DNA of 30,976 bases. Source: Desulfobacteraceae bacterium (lineage in GTDB: Bacteria; Desulfobacterota; Desulfobacteria; Desulfobacterales; Desulfobacteraceae). Where the stretch lies: NCBI GenBank assembly GCA_011390435.1, contig JAABSK010000007.1:1-30976 (forward strand), in the 5' to 3' direction. Positions 23,728-30,976 of the stretch are shown one piece after another; the stretch's first letter is position 1; each line of letters starts with the position of its first letter. The notes beneath the pieces were generated by a model. The model was not told where the DNA came from. It did no database searches and was given only the letters and a program-made list of their open reading frames with translations. Both the position numbers and the translations under genes were made by a program.

Positions 23728-25638
23728 TTATTGTGCAGGTGCCATTTGAATATGCTGGCAGAAAAAACTGCGAAATTCATCCTGGCGATGGCTGACATAT
23801 AAAAAGGTACTGCACTTCATCCGGGCCACTGCTTCGAGAAAATCAAGGACAGCGTTTCGGTTGATCTCATCCAGGCCCTGTGTGGGTTCATCCAGAATCA
23901 AAAGACGGGGAACCTTTATCAATGCCCTGGCAATCAGAACCAGACGCTGGTTTGCATAGCTGAGTTCCTGGAAGGGAACGGCGTGTTTTGTTTCAAGACC
24001 AATGCGTGTCAGCCACTGGCGTGCCAGCAGTTCCTGCTGCCGGGAGCAGGCGCGATAAAGACCGATGGAGTCAAACAGACCGGACAGGACGCACGCCAGT
24101 GTGCTGCCGGGTGCCCGGTAGTTCCGGTGAAGGTCTGCACTGACAATCCCCATCTGTTTTTTGATATCCCAGATGGATTCTCCGCTTCCCCTTTGAGTGC
24201 CCATCACCATCAGGTCGTTTTGATAACAGGCAGGATGGTCACCGGTAATCATCTGCAAAAGTGTGGATTTCCCACAGCCGTTTGGGCCGGTGACAAGGGT
24301 GTGCTCTCCCTCATGAACCAGCAGGGTCATGTTGGTGAAGATGTGCTGGCCGTTGTATCCGGCGCTGGCGTTTTTAAGGTGGATCAGTGCCGGAATTCTG
24401 CCTGGTTCAAACCGGTGGTCATCTGCAGGCGATAAATCTGCAGCCGAGGCCTGAAAATCCGGCAAAGCGGTTTTCATTACGGCGGTAATGGCGGGAAGAA
24501 CCTGGCCTGGCGGTCCCAAGTGGTGCAGGGCATGATCCGCCACCACGCCTGCAAGGGTACACCATTCAGGGATATCGCAGGTGTTGTGAACAAAGAGAAT
24601 CAATCCGATATTTTTTCGATGCAGGTGATACAGGGTCTGGTCCAGCTCGTTTCGGGAAGCATTGTCCAGACCATCAAAAGGGGCCTGAAGCATCAGGCAA
24701 TCCGTTCCCCGGATCAGGTGGGACAGGAGCAGCAGCTTCCGGGCCTGGCCGGTACTCAGCTGCCGAAACCCCTTGTCCAGGCAGTGGGTCATATCAAAGG
24801 CGCTGATGAGAGTTGAATTCAGTGCCGCAGCAGGTAGAAAATTTCGCGCAGGCGTTCCCGGGTCGAGTTGATCCAGAAAATCTGTGTCATCATTTTTCAG
24901 TTCAGCTTCATAAATCTCCTGCTGGTGTTTAAAGGAGATCACACCTGGATTTGAGGGCAGCGTCAGGATATCTGCAGAAACGGGAGCCATCTGTCCGGTC
25001 ATTACCTGAAACAGGTCCAGAATGCCGGAGCGGTTGGTGCCGCAGAGGCACAGGCAGTGGCCGGAAAACAGGGTGATTCTGTCGACGAAAACGGTTCTGG
25101 TGACTGCGTTCTGGATGATCAGGACAGCAGCCGGAGGATTTTCCAGTTCAAAAATCAGGCGGTCCACAGGAATGGTTTCAGGTATCCGGGATTTGCAGCG
25201 TTTGAGCTGCTTTGCTGCCTTAAGACTGATTTTTTCCGCTGGAATCCAGCGGTGGTAGAGCCGGTGTTCAAACGCCACCGCCGACAGAATCAGGGCGTGC
25301 AGTGCTTTTTTTTCACTTCCGCAGGCAATGACCCACTTTTTTTCCAGCCATTCATGGCATTCAAAAAACAGGTCAAGCTCCCATAGAAGGGCAAACGGTT
25401 TCAACTGTTGTTCTTCACCGGGGGGGCGTCTGCTCGTCTGATCAAGAACCGTTGAAAGACAGGTCATCCGATACCGGATATAATGACGCGCATCCGGGGA
25501 GGCATTCTTTTCCAGACAGCGACGGGCCGGCGCCAAAAAGTCTTCCGGGCATCCAGATTCCATGGCCTGGATAAATGCGTGACCCAGCTGATTTCGAAGG
25601 TCCCGGCAGGAGCGGTTTTCAAAGGGGTTAAAACTCAT
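23728..25638 (-). CDS. DUF309-like domain fused to two ABC ATPase domains (ModF/PhrA-like)
   Basis: 636 aa from ATG 25638, which overlaps the upstream methyltransferase stop by four bases (ATGA). Residues about 80-150 resemble DUF309, with the ECHEWLEKKW signature at 93-102. The first ATPase domain (about 180-365) looks dead: its P-loop is GTNRSGILD without lysine, and the Walker B is LMLQAPFDGLD without the catalytic acids, though LSTGQ (294-298) is kept. The second (about 418-630) is intact in Walker A (GPNGCGKST, 451-459) and Walker B (LLILDEPTQGLD) but has LSYANQ as signature. No membrane segments. The layout recalls ModF, a two-domain ATPase near molybdate genes; no molybdate genes are here, so function is unknown. 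Confidence 0.85.
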   Translation of the reverse strand: MSFNPFENRSCRDLRNQLGHAFIQAMESGCPEDFLAPARRCLEKNASPDARHYIRYRMTCLSTVLDQTSRRPPGEEQQLKPFALLWELDLFFECHEWLEKKWVIACGSEKKALHALILSAVAFEHRLYHRWIPAEKISLKAAKQLKRCKSRIPETIPVDRLIFELENPPAAVLIIQNAVTRTVFVDRITLFSGHCLCLCGTNRSGILDLFQVMTGQMAPVSADILTLPSNPGVISFKHQQEIYEAELKNDDTDFLDQLDPGTPARNFLPAAALNSTLISAFDMTHCLDKGFRQLSTGQARKLLLLSHLIRGTDCLMLQAPFDGLDNASRNELDQTLYHLHRKNIGLILFVHNTCDIPEWCTLAGVVADHALHHLGPPGQVLPAITAVMKTALPDFQASAADLSPADDHRFEPGRIPALIHLKNASAGYNGQHIFTNMTLLVHEGEHTLVTGPNGCGKSTLLQMITGDHPACYQNDLMVMGTQRGSGESIWDIKKQMGIVSADLHRNYRAPGSTLACVLSGLFDSIGLYRACSRQQELLARQWLTRIGLETKHAVPFQELSYANQRLVLIARALIKVPRLLILDEPTQGLDEINRNAVLDFLEAVARMKCSTFLYVSHRQDEFRSFFCQHIQMAPAQ

Positions 25639-26594
25639 ACCACAATTTCCCAGCACCGGTGGATCTGTTTGTGTTTGGTAATATAGTCTTCCGGGATGGT
25701 TTTTTGCGTAATTTCGGTAATATCCGTGGCATGAAGGTGTCGGGTTTCCAGGGTGAAATTCTGGTGGTTGGTGGAAAAGAAAACCCGTGCGCCAGGCGTC
25801 ATCAGGGTAAAGACCTGGTTGAGAATCTGTGGGTAATCCCGGGCAATGTCCACATGATGATTTTTTACCCGGGTGGTGGAATAGGACGGCGGGTCCACCA
25901 CTGCCAGGTCAAACCGGCCATACCGCTGGAGCGCTGTTTTTAAAAACGCCTGGGTATCCTGCTGGACAAAATGATGATGGGAGTCCATGAGTCTGTTGAG
26001 CTGAAGGTTTTCCTTTGCCCATTCAACGGCGGTCTGGGACCGGTCAACAGATACCGTTTGTATTGCACCGCCTCTGGCAGCATAGCAGGTAAATGTTCCT
26101 GTATAGCAGTAAAGGTTTAAAAAACGTCTGCCATTGGCCATCTCCTGGATCATTTGACGGGTATTCCTGTGATCGGAAAACAGTCCGGTATCCACATAAT
26201 CTGTGGGGTTGATATAAAATTTGAGCGCCCGCTCCTGCATCACAATTTTTTCATTGTGGTGGTGGAGGCGCTCGTACCGTTTTCCCTCTTTGATGCCGGA
26301 CTTGCGTATTTTCAGGTGCACATGATGTTCCGGTACATCCAGCGCCTGTGCCACATAGTTTCCCATCAGGGGCAGCCAGTCCGGGGCAGATTGTTTTCGC
26401 CGGTATTCTCCGATCACCAGATGTCCGTCATACCAGTCCACCACTGCCCGTATCTCTGGAATGTCCCAGTCATAGAGCCGGAAAACACTGATCTGCTGGC
26501 GATTGTAGCGCTTGTACAGGTGGCGGAATCGCTTTTTGACTTTATTGGCCAGCATCTGGCCCTGATGATTGAATTTGTCCTGAACCACTGTCAT
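25635..26594 (-). CDS. SAM-dependent methyltransferase, RlmK-like (C-terminal half of RlmKL)
   Basis: 319 aa from ATG 26594, which has AGGA upstream; the frame extends to 26624. The segment INPTDYVDTGLFSDHRNTR and the following NLYCYTGTFTCYAARGG (SAM-binding) resemble the RlmK part of the E. coli fused 23S rRNA methyltransferase that makes m7G2069. The catalytic-loop motif is DPPSY. Upstream is an RNA-binding-like region. No THUMP/RlmL half is present, so it is a stand-alone K-type protein or a relative of RlmI. Four-base overlap with the ABC fusion gene suggests the two are co-translated. Confidence 0.87.
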   Translation of the reverse strand: MTVVQDKFNHQGQMLANKVKKRFRHLYKRYNRQQISVFRLYDWDIPEIRAVVDWYDGHLVIGEYRRKQSAPDWLPLMGNYVAQALDVPEHHVHLKIRKSGIKEGKRYERLHHHNEKIVMQERALKFYINPTDYVDTGLFSDHRNTRQMIQEMANGRRFLNLYCYTGTFTCYAARGGAIQTVSVDRSQTAVEWAKENLQLNRLMDSHHHFVQQDTQAFLKTALQRYGRFDLAVVDPPSYSTTRVKNHHVDIARDYPQILNQVFTLMTPGARVFFSTNHQNFTLETRHLHATDITEITQKTIPEDYITKHKQIHRCWEIVV

Positions 26595-26621
26595 TGGCTT
26601 GATCCTGTGCGTAAAAGTCCA

Positions 26622-26649
26622 CATATATCATTTTGCCGCTGTTTTGCAA
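26622..26649 (-). promoter_or_regulatory. Possible promoter of the methyltransferase-ABC gene pair
   Basis: On the minus strand TTGCAA (26649-26644), a 16-base spacer and TATATG (26627-26622). Weak match; recorded because it lies just upstream of the chosen start at 26594. Confidence 0.25.
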
Positions 26650-26663
26650 ATCCATTGATTATC

Positions 26664-26692
26664 TTGACATAACCGAACGTGGATACTAAAAA
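26664..26692 (+). promoter_or_regulatory. Possible promoter of the small sulfite-reductase-like gene
   Basis: TTGACA (26664-26669), a 17-base spacer and TAAAAA (26687-26692), about 55 bases upstream of the ATG at 26750. Confidence 0.4.
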
Positions 26693-26749
26693 ACGGTCAG
26701 ATGCACGTGTCAGGATTGAAACCCAAAAAAAAGAGACAGGAGTTATGAT

Positions 26750-27415
26750 ATGCTGAAAGATGGAGAAAAAGGCGTGATCCGCCAGAAGGAAACCGACCGG
26801 ACAACATATGCCATTGCCCCCCACATCCCCTGCGGAGTGGTCAGCCCGGAACAGCTCAGGACACTGGCAGATGTTGCTGAAAAATACAATGCTGCGGCAT
26901 TGAAAATCACCAGTGCCGCCCGGATTGCCATTGTGGGCATCACTGAAGACCAGGTGGATGGCATCTGGAAAGATCTGGGGATGGATCCCGGCCATGCCGT
27001 GGGGCTGTGCGTCAGGAGCGTCAAAACCTGTCCGGGAACCACTTTTTGCAGGCTGGCCCAGCAGGACAGCCTCAAAATGGGCATGGAGCTGGATGAGACC
27101 TATCATGGCATGGTGCTGCCCAGCAAAATGAAGATGGCGGTCAGTGGCTGCAAGATTCAGTGTGCTGAAAACTGTATCAAAGATATCTCCTTGTATGGCA
27201 CAGCAGACGGCTGGACGCTCATGATCGGCGGAAACGGCTCTGCCCGGCCTCGGCTGGCCGATACGCTGATGGAAGGGTTGTCCACGGATGATGCCAAGGC
27301 AATGGTGGCAAAGGTGGTGGCGTACTACAAAGCCAATTCAAAACGTGAGCGCATGGGCAGGATGGTGGAGCGGATCGGTCTTGAGACCATTCTGTCGGAT
27401 TTAAAAATCAATTGA
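26750..27415 (+). CDS. Small sirohaem/[4Fe-4S] sulfite (nitrite) reductase-like protein
   Basis: 221 aa, much smaller than full sulfite or nitrite reductases and close to the low-molecular-weight assimilatory-type sulfite reductase known from Desulfovibrio. The cluster/sirohaem motif is complete: CPGTTFC (Cys94 and Cys100) and CKIQC (Cys134 and Cys138). TSAARIAIVGI in the N-terminal part is a typical sirohaem-binding segment. AGGAG lies seven bases before the ATG. Its physiological role in sulfate reducers is not well established. A sirohydrochlorin chelatase gene occurs 2 kb downstream. Confidence 0.88.
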   Translation: MLKDGEKGVIRQKETDRTTYAIAPHIPCGVVSPEQLRTLADVAEKYNAAALKITSAARIAIVGITEDQVDGIWKDLGMDPGHAVGLCVRSVKTCPGTTFCRLAQQDSLKMGMELDETYHGMVLPSKMKMAVSGCKIQCAENCIKDISLYGTADGWTLMIGGNGSARPRLADTLMEGLSTDDAKAMVAKVVAYYKANSKRERMGRMVERIGLETILSDLKIN

Positions 27416-27422
27416 CATTGTC

Positions 27423-27467
27423 GGCAACCCGTTGTTTATGTTATGGATCATTCACTATCGGGTTGCC
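27423..27467. repeat. Inverted repeat GGCAACCCG-N27-CGGGTTGCC
   Basis: Perfect 9-base half-sites in the 104-base gap between the sulfite-reductase-like gene and the chemoreceptor gene. It could form a hairpin after the first gene, but no U-run follows, so it may be a processing site, a Rho-dependent stop or a spaced operator for the chemoreceptor. Confidence 0.5.
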
Positions 27468-27519
27468 CTGTCTACGGTGAGGGAACGTTTCTCAGCATCA
27501 AACAAAAAGGAGAAAAAAA

Positions 27520-29391
27520 TTGCGCGGACAATTCGGCATTGTGACCAAAGTCAGTATTTTTGTTTTAACAGCAATACTATCCACTGTTGTTCTTTTTTTT
27601 CTATGCGCATTTTTTTCCCTGTCCGGCATGAAAAAAAGTTATCAGGATGTCCTCAATCAGGTGGTTTTTGAAGAACGGCAAGACCGACTGGTGGAGCTGA
27701 CCGGTAATGCGCTGGCAGCGCTTCAGACAGCCCGCAGCAGGGAGGAGGGCCTGGAAGCGCTGACTGCCATGCGGTTTGGAAAAGATCAGGAAAATTATTT
27801 TTTTGTCTTTGATGATACCGGCCGGTTTGTGCTGTACCCGGCACAGCCGGATGCCGTGGGCGTGGATTCCATGAATCTGAAGTCTGAGGACAATCAGTAT
27901 GTCATCCGGGAAATGGTTGCCAGGTCGAAAAGCCAGGGAGAGGGATTTTTAACCTATTTGTGGGAAAATCCTCTCACGGGTGCTGTCGGCAAAAAATTGA
28001 CCTATTTCAAGTTTATTCCTGAATGGAACTGGATCATTGGAACCGGTGTGTTCAATGACGATATTCCAGAGATTGCTCAGACCAAGGAAACCATCTTTTT
28101 TGATGCATTGAAAAAAGAGATCAGTTTTTATGTGCTGGTGATCCTGTTTTTTTCGGCCTGTTTTATCCTGGTGTCCATCCTGTTCACCCGCAAGCTGCTC
28201 AGCCCGGTCAAAGAGATCGCTGCTTTTGCCAAGGAGCTGGGAAAAGGGAATCTCACCGCAGAACTGAACCACAGGGGATCAGATGAGCTGGGGCAGATGG
28301 CTGAATCCATGCGGAATTCTGCAACTGATCTGGGGGAGTTGATGAAGCAGCTGATCAAGATCTCTTCAACCGTGGCAGACTCAGCCTCCCGTGTGCTGAA
28401 CATTGCAGATGATTTGAAAGGCTCATCCGAGGAGATGGAAACCCAGTCGGAAAATGCCACTCAAAAAACCCACACCATTTCCACTCACATGAAAAACATA
28501 CTGGCAGCAACCAATAAAATTAATTCTCAGCTGGACAATGTTTCCGGTTTTACAGAAAGTGTTTCCGTCAACACCGCTCTCGTGGGTGAAAAAATCGATT
28601 CGGTGTCAAAATCCACGACTTCTGCGGCCTGCGCCATTGAGCAGATGTATGCATCGTTTAATGAAACCGCTCAAAATTCCAGCAAGGGTGCCAGCGTTAC
28701 GGAAAATGCATCCAAACAGGCGGAAAAAACATCCAAAATCATGGGCCAGCTGGGTGATTCAGCAAAAGAGATCGGTGAAATCATCGAGATCATTCAGGCG
28801 ATTGCCTCCCAGACCCATCTGTTGTCGCTGAATGCTGCCATAGAAGCGGCTGGTGCAGGTGATGCCGGCAAAGGTTTTTTTGTTGTGGCCAACGAGGTGA
28901 AAGAGCTGGCCAATCAGACAGAAACTTCTGCCAAGATCATCCGGTCTAAAATCCTGGGAATGCAGGATCACACCAAAAAAGCAGTGGAAGTGATTGAGCT
29001 GATCGTGAATGTTATTTCAGATATTGATCAGATCATGTTTGCCATTGCCTCTTCTGTTGAAGAGCAGACCAGCGTTACCAATGATATTTCCTCCAATATT
29101 TCCCTGACAGCTGAAAATGCAAACGAACTCAATGAAAAAGCCAAGGAAAACATTGAAGCCATTCGCCAGGTGGCAGTGAATATCGAAGCCACATCCACAG
29201 AGTCGGATCTGATACAAAAAGATGTTAAAATTACCACAAGCGGTATTGAGGGCGTTTTAAGCTCCGTCAGTAAAACCAATGATTCTGTTAAAACATCTGC
29301 CAAGGGGATTGAAGAGATACAGGCCCGGGCCGGAAAACTTGAAGGTCTTGCAAAGGAACTCAAGGGTGTGGTGGATCTGTTCAAAGTATAG
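27520..29391 (+). CDS. Methyl-accepting chemotaxis protein with periplasmic single-Cache domain
   Basis: 623 aa, starting at a TTG (27520) with AAGGAG directly upstream. Membrane segment 1 is at about 9-33. A periplasmic sCache-type sensor follows (about 60-180, with DQENYFFVFDDTGRFVLYP and EWNWIIGTGVF), membrane segment 2 is at about 201-222, then HAMP (about 223-275) and a long coiled-coil signalling domain. The receptor tip IASQTHLLSLNAAIEAAGAG is recognisable but has Gly where most receptors have Arg in EAARAGE. The ligand is unknown; sCache domains often bind small organic acids. No che genes lie nearby, so it feeds a pathway encoded elsewhere. Confidence 0.93.
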   Translation: MRGQFGIVTKVSIFVLTAILSTVVLFFLCAFFSLSGMKKSYQDVLNQVVFEERQDRLVELTGNALAALQTARSREEGLEALTAMRFGKDQENYFFVFDDTGRFVLYPAQPDAVGVDSMNLKSEDNQYVIREMVARSKSQGEGFLTYLWENPLTGAVGKKLTYFKFIPEWNWIIGTGVFNDDIPEIAQTKETIFFDALKKEISFYVLVILFFSACFILVSILFTRKLLSPVKEIAAFAKELGKGNLTAELNHRGSDELGQMAESMRNSATDLGELMKQLIKISSTVADSASRVLNIADDLKGSSEEMETQSENATQKTHTISTHMKNILAATNKINSQLDNVSGFTESVSVNTALVGEKIDSVSKSTTSAACAIEQMYASFNETAQNSSKGASVTENASKQAEKTSKIMGQLGDSAKEIGEIIEIIQAIASQTHLLSLNAAIEAAGAGDAGKGFFVVANEVKELANQTETSAKIIRSKILGMQDHTKKAVEVIELIVNVISDIDQIMFAIASSVEEQTSVTNDISSNISLTAENANELNEKAKENIEAIRQVAVNIEATSTESDLIQKDVKITTSGIEGVLSSVSKTNDSVKTSAKGIEEIQARAGKLEGLAKELKGVVDLFKV

Positions 29392-29436
29392 CTGTTGCCG
29401 GTTTAAAAAGAAGCCGGAAAGGATATGGAGATTAAA

Positions 29437-29799
29437 ATGAAGGTTCTGATTATTGCTGCCCACGGCAGCAGGAAAAAAGCTTCAAACAGCGAAGTGGCAG
29501 CCCTTGCCCGAAAAATCGCTGAAAAAACAGGTCCGGCATTTGACCGGGTGGAACATGCATTTTTACAATTTGCAGACCCCCTGCTGGAAACCACATTAAA
29601 GGTGGCTGCACAAAATGGTGCTGACAGGATTGTGATTTTTCCATTTTTTATCGGCAGCGGCAGCCATATCACAATGGATATTCCCCGACTGGTTGAAACG
29701 CTTCAGCAGGACTACCCGGATATTGATATCCGGGTTACCCGCCATTTGGGAAAAATTGAATCAATTGAAGAGATGATTGTCAGAGAAGTTTTGTCCTGA
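29437..29799 (+). CDS. cbiX: Sirohydrochlorin cobalto/ferrochelatase, short CbiX/SirB type
   Basis: 120 aa from ATG 29437 (GGAG six bases upstream); an in-frame ATG at 29425 sits too close to its AAGG. It is a half-length, dimer-forming type of chelatase that inserts cobalt (B12 route) or iron (sirohaem route) into sirohydrochlorin. Metal-binding histidines are expected in AAHGSRKK (His9) and GSGSHITMDIP (His77), both present. Sequence alone does not tell cobalt from iron. Nearby possible users are the sirohaem protein at 26750-27415 and, via cobalamin, the sensor at 7069-7740. The gene is one base from the glycosyltransferase start. Confidence 0.9.
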   Translation: MKVLIIAAHGSRKKASNSEVAALARKIAEKTGPAFDRVEHAFLQFADPLLETTLKVAAQNGADRIVIFPFFIGSGSHITMDIPRLVETLQQDYPDIDIRVTRHLGKIESIEEMIVREVLS

Positions 29800-29800
29800 T

Positions 29801-30823
29801 ATGAAGATCCTTCATGTGATCAGCCAGCCGCCGGATTTTACCGGAAGCGGCAAGGTTCTCCGTCAGATTATTTTCCAGAGCCGGAACTTCGGCCATGAAA
29901 ATTTTCTGCTGGCCGGTGTTGAGCAGGGCGCAGAACTTCTGCCGGCTCTGGTCGGAAAGGATCATTGCCTTTCCGTGCATTTCGGGGGGCCGGACCTTCC
30001 CTTTACACTTCCGGGCATGAGCGATATCATGCCGTATCCCAGCCGCAGGTTCTCCAGTCTAACAGCAGAGGAGATCGATCAGTACCGGCAGGTCTTTACC
30101 AAGAAGATTCATCAGGCCATTGACAGGTTTCATCCAGATATTCTCCATACCCATCATTTGTGGATGGTGTCTGCACTGGTCCGGTCCGCAGGGCGGCAGA
30201 TTCCCATGGTCACCACCTGCCATGGGACCTGTCTGCGCCAGCATCACCTGTGTCCTGAGCTTGGCAGAACTCTTCTGGAAGCGTTACGGCAGATTGACAG
30301 GGTGATATCTCTGAGCCAGGATCAAAAACAGACCATTGTTGACAGTCTTGGTATTGCGCCTGACGTTATTGCTGTGATCAGTGGCGGAGTTGATCAGACC
30401 TGTTTTTTTCATGTTCCAAAGCGGTGTGAGGGGACAGTTCATCTGGTGTATGCCGGAAAGCTGAGTACAGCCAAGGGACTTCCCTGGCTGTTAAGCAGTC
30501 TGGAAAAACTGGGAGACCTGCCGTTCCAGCTGCATATTGCCGGTACCAGCAGCGGGCCGGAGCAGCAGATGTGTCTGGATCTGGCGGGACGGCTGGGAGC
30601 AAAAGCCTTGTGTTACGGAGCATTGAGCCATGAGGATCTGGGAAAATTGATGCAAAAGGCGCATATTTTTGTACTGCCTTCTTTTTTTGAGGGGCTTCCC
30701 CTGGTGCTGATGGAAGCGGCGGCCTGCGGGTGCAAGATCATCACCACTTCTCTGGGCGGGGTCAGGGAGATCTTTGGTACGGGCGAGAATCCCATGGTGG
30801 AGATGATTGATCTGCCGTCTTGA
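29801..30823 (+). CDS. Glycosyltransferase family 4 (GT-B), frame ends early
   Basis: 340 aa in this frame. N-terminal KILHVISQPPDFTGSGKVL and ILHTHHLW are typical of the acceptor half of GT4 enzymes. The donor half has LVYAGKLSTAKGL and FVLPSFFEGLPLVLMEAAACG, the last being the nucleotide-sugar E-x7-E motif region. The frame stops at 30821-30823 just after LGGVREIFG, before the C-terminal helices. Those continue in the +1 frame from 30822, so the gene is probably frameshifted there (see next entry). The start is one base after the cbiX stop. Sugar and acceptor are unknown. Confidence 0.85.
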   Translation: MKILHVISQPPDFTGSGKVLRQIIFQSRNFGHENFLLAGVEQGAELLPALVGKDHCLSVHFGGPDLPFTLPGMSDIMPYPSRRFSSLTAEEIDQYRQVFTKKIHQAIDRFHPDILHTHHLWMVSALVRSAGRQIPMVTTCHGTCLRQHHLCPELGRTLLEALRQIDRVISLSQDQKQTIVDSLGIAPDVIAVISGGVDQTCFFHVPKRCEGTVHLVYAGKLSTAKGLPWLLSSLEKLGDLPFQLHIAGTSSGPEQQMCLDLAGRLGAKALCYGALSHEDLGKLMQKAHIFVLPSFFEGLPLVLMEAAACGCKIITTSLGGVREIFGTGENPMVEMIDLPS

Positions 30824-30976
30824 AACCATTGATCAGCCGTACATGTCAGATATGCCGGTTCTGGAACAGCGTCTTGCTGATATTTTAAGGCGTAATATTG
30901 AACAGGTTTTGTCTGGCAGTCTGCCGGATGCCGCTTGTGCAACCGATTTAAGCCAGCGATTTGCCTGGGAAAAAAC
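30822..30976 (+). pseudogene. Continuation of the glycosyltransferase in the +1 frame (runs off the window)
   Basis: From 30822 the +1 frame reads ETIDQPYMSDMPVLEQRLA and on through ILRRNIEQVL to the window edge with no stop. This suits the C-terminal helix of a GT4 enzyme. The break can be repaired by removing one base from TCTTGA, or by restoring two (TCT-CTT-GAA, giving PSLET). A real mutation, a sequencing or assembly error and programmed frameshifting all remain possible. Confidence 0.65.

Overview
The window looks like chromosomal DNA of an anaerobic, sulfate-reducing-type Desulfobacterota (deltaproteobacterial) bacterium. The reasons are a periplasmic [NiFeSe] hydrogenase, a small sirohaem sulfite-reductase-like protein, an ADP-forming acyl-CoA synthetase, and a dense complement of radical-SAM, c-di-GMP and chemotaxis genes. 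The species cannot be fixed from sequence alone. No rRNA, tRNA, CRISPR array or insertion sequence was recognised.

Layout. (1) 1-4410, minus strand: a TPP-riboswitch-controlled thiamine operon, thiS-thiG-thiH-thiF-thiD2E-thiC, with thiC running off the left edge. (2) 4441-8692, plus strand: a fused ADP-forming acetyl/acyl-CoA synthetase, then a compact three-gene sensory cassette of a 97-aa helical protein, a stand-alone cobalamin-binding module carrying the W-x9-EH hallmark of CarH-type B12 photoreceptors, and a GGDEF diguanylate cyclase. (3) 8720-13340: an orphan radical-SAM protein (minus), a membrane SpoIIE/RsbU-type phosphatase (plus) and a membrane-anchored serine hydrolase (minus). (4) 13520-21482: a hydrogenase locus. 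hypC-hypF-hypD-hypE on plus converge on hysB-hysA-maturation protease on minus. hysA contains an in-frame UGA that I read as selenocysteine, which adds 23 residues beyond the apparent stop. (5) 21633-26594: a nitronate-monooxygenase-like flavoprotein, then on minus a YbgC-type thioesterase, a FluC/CrcB fluoride channel, a DUF309-like/double-ABC fusion and an RlmK-like methyltransferase. (6) 26664-30976: a small sulfite-reductase-like protein, a chemoreceptor, CbiX-type chelatase and a glycosyltransferase that appears frameshifted near the right edge.

How the parts fit. The hyp genes build the Fe(CN)2CO part of the hydrogenase site, the protease at 18246-18725 would trim the HysA tail after metal insertion, and HysB carries the complex out by Tat. 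The CbiX chelatase and the sulfite-reductase-like protein share sirohaem chemistry. CbiX could also feed cobalamin, the likely cofactor of the sensory cassette. Three promoters (thi, acyl-CoA synthetase, nitronate-monooxygenase-like) carry related AGCGT/ACGCT palindromes, hinting at one repressor.

The observations most worth following are the B12-type sensor/diguanylate cyclase cassette, the selenocysteine hydrogenase with its recoding hairpin, the shared palindromes and the DUF309-ABC fusion.
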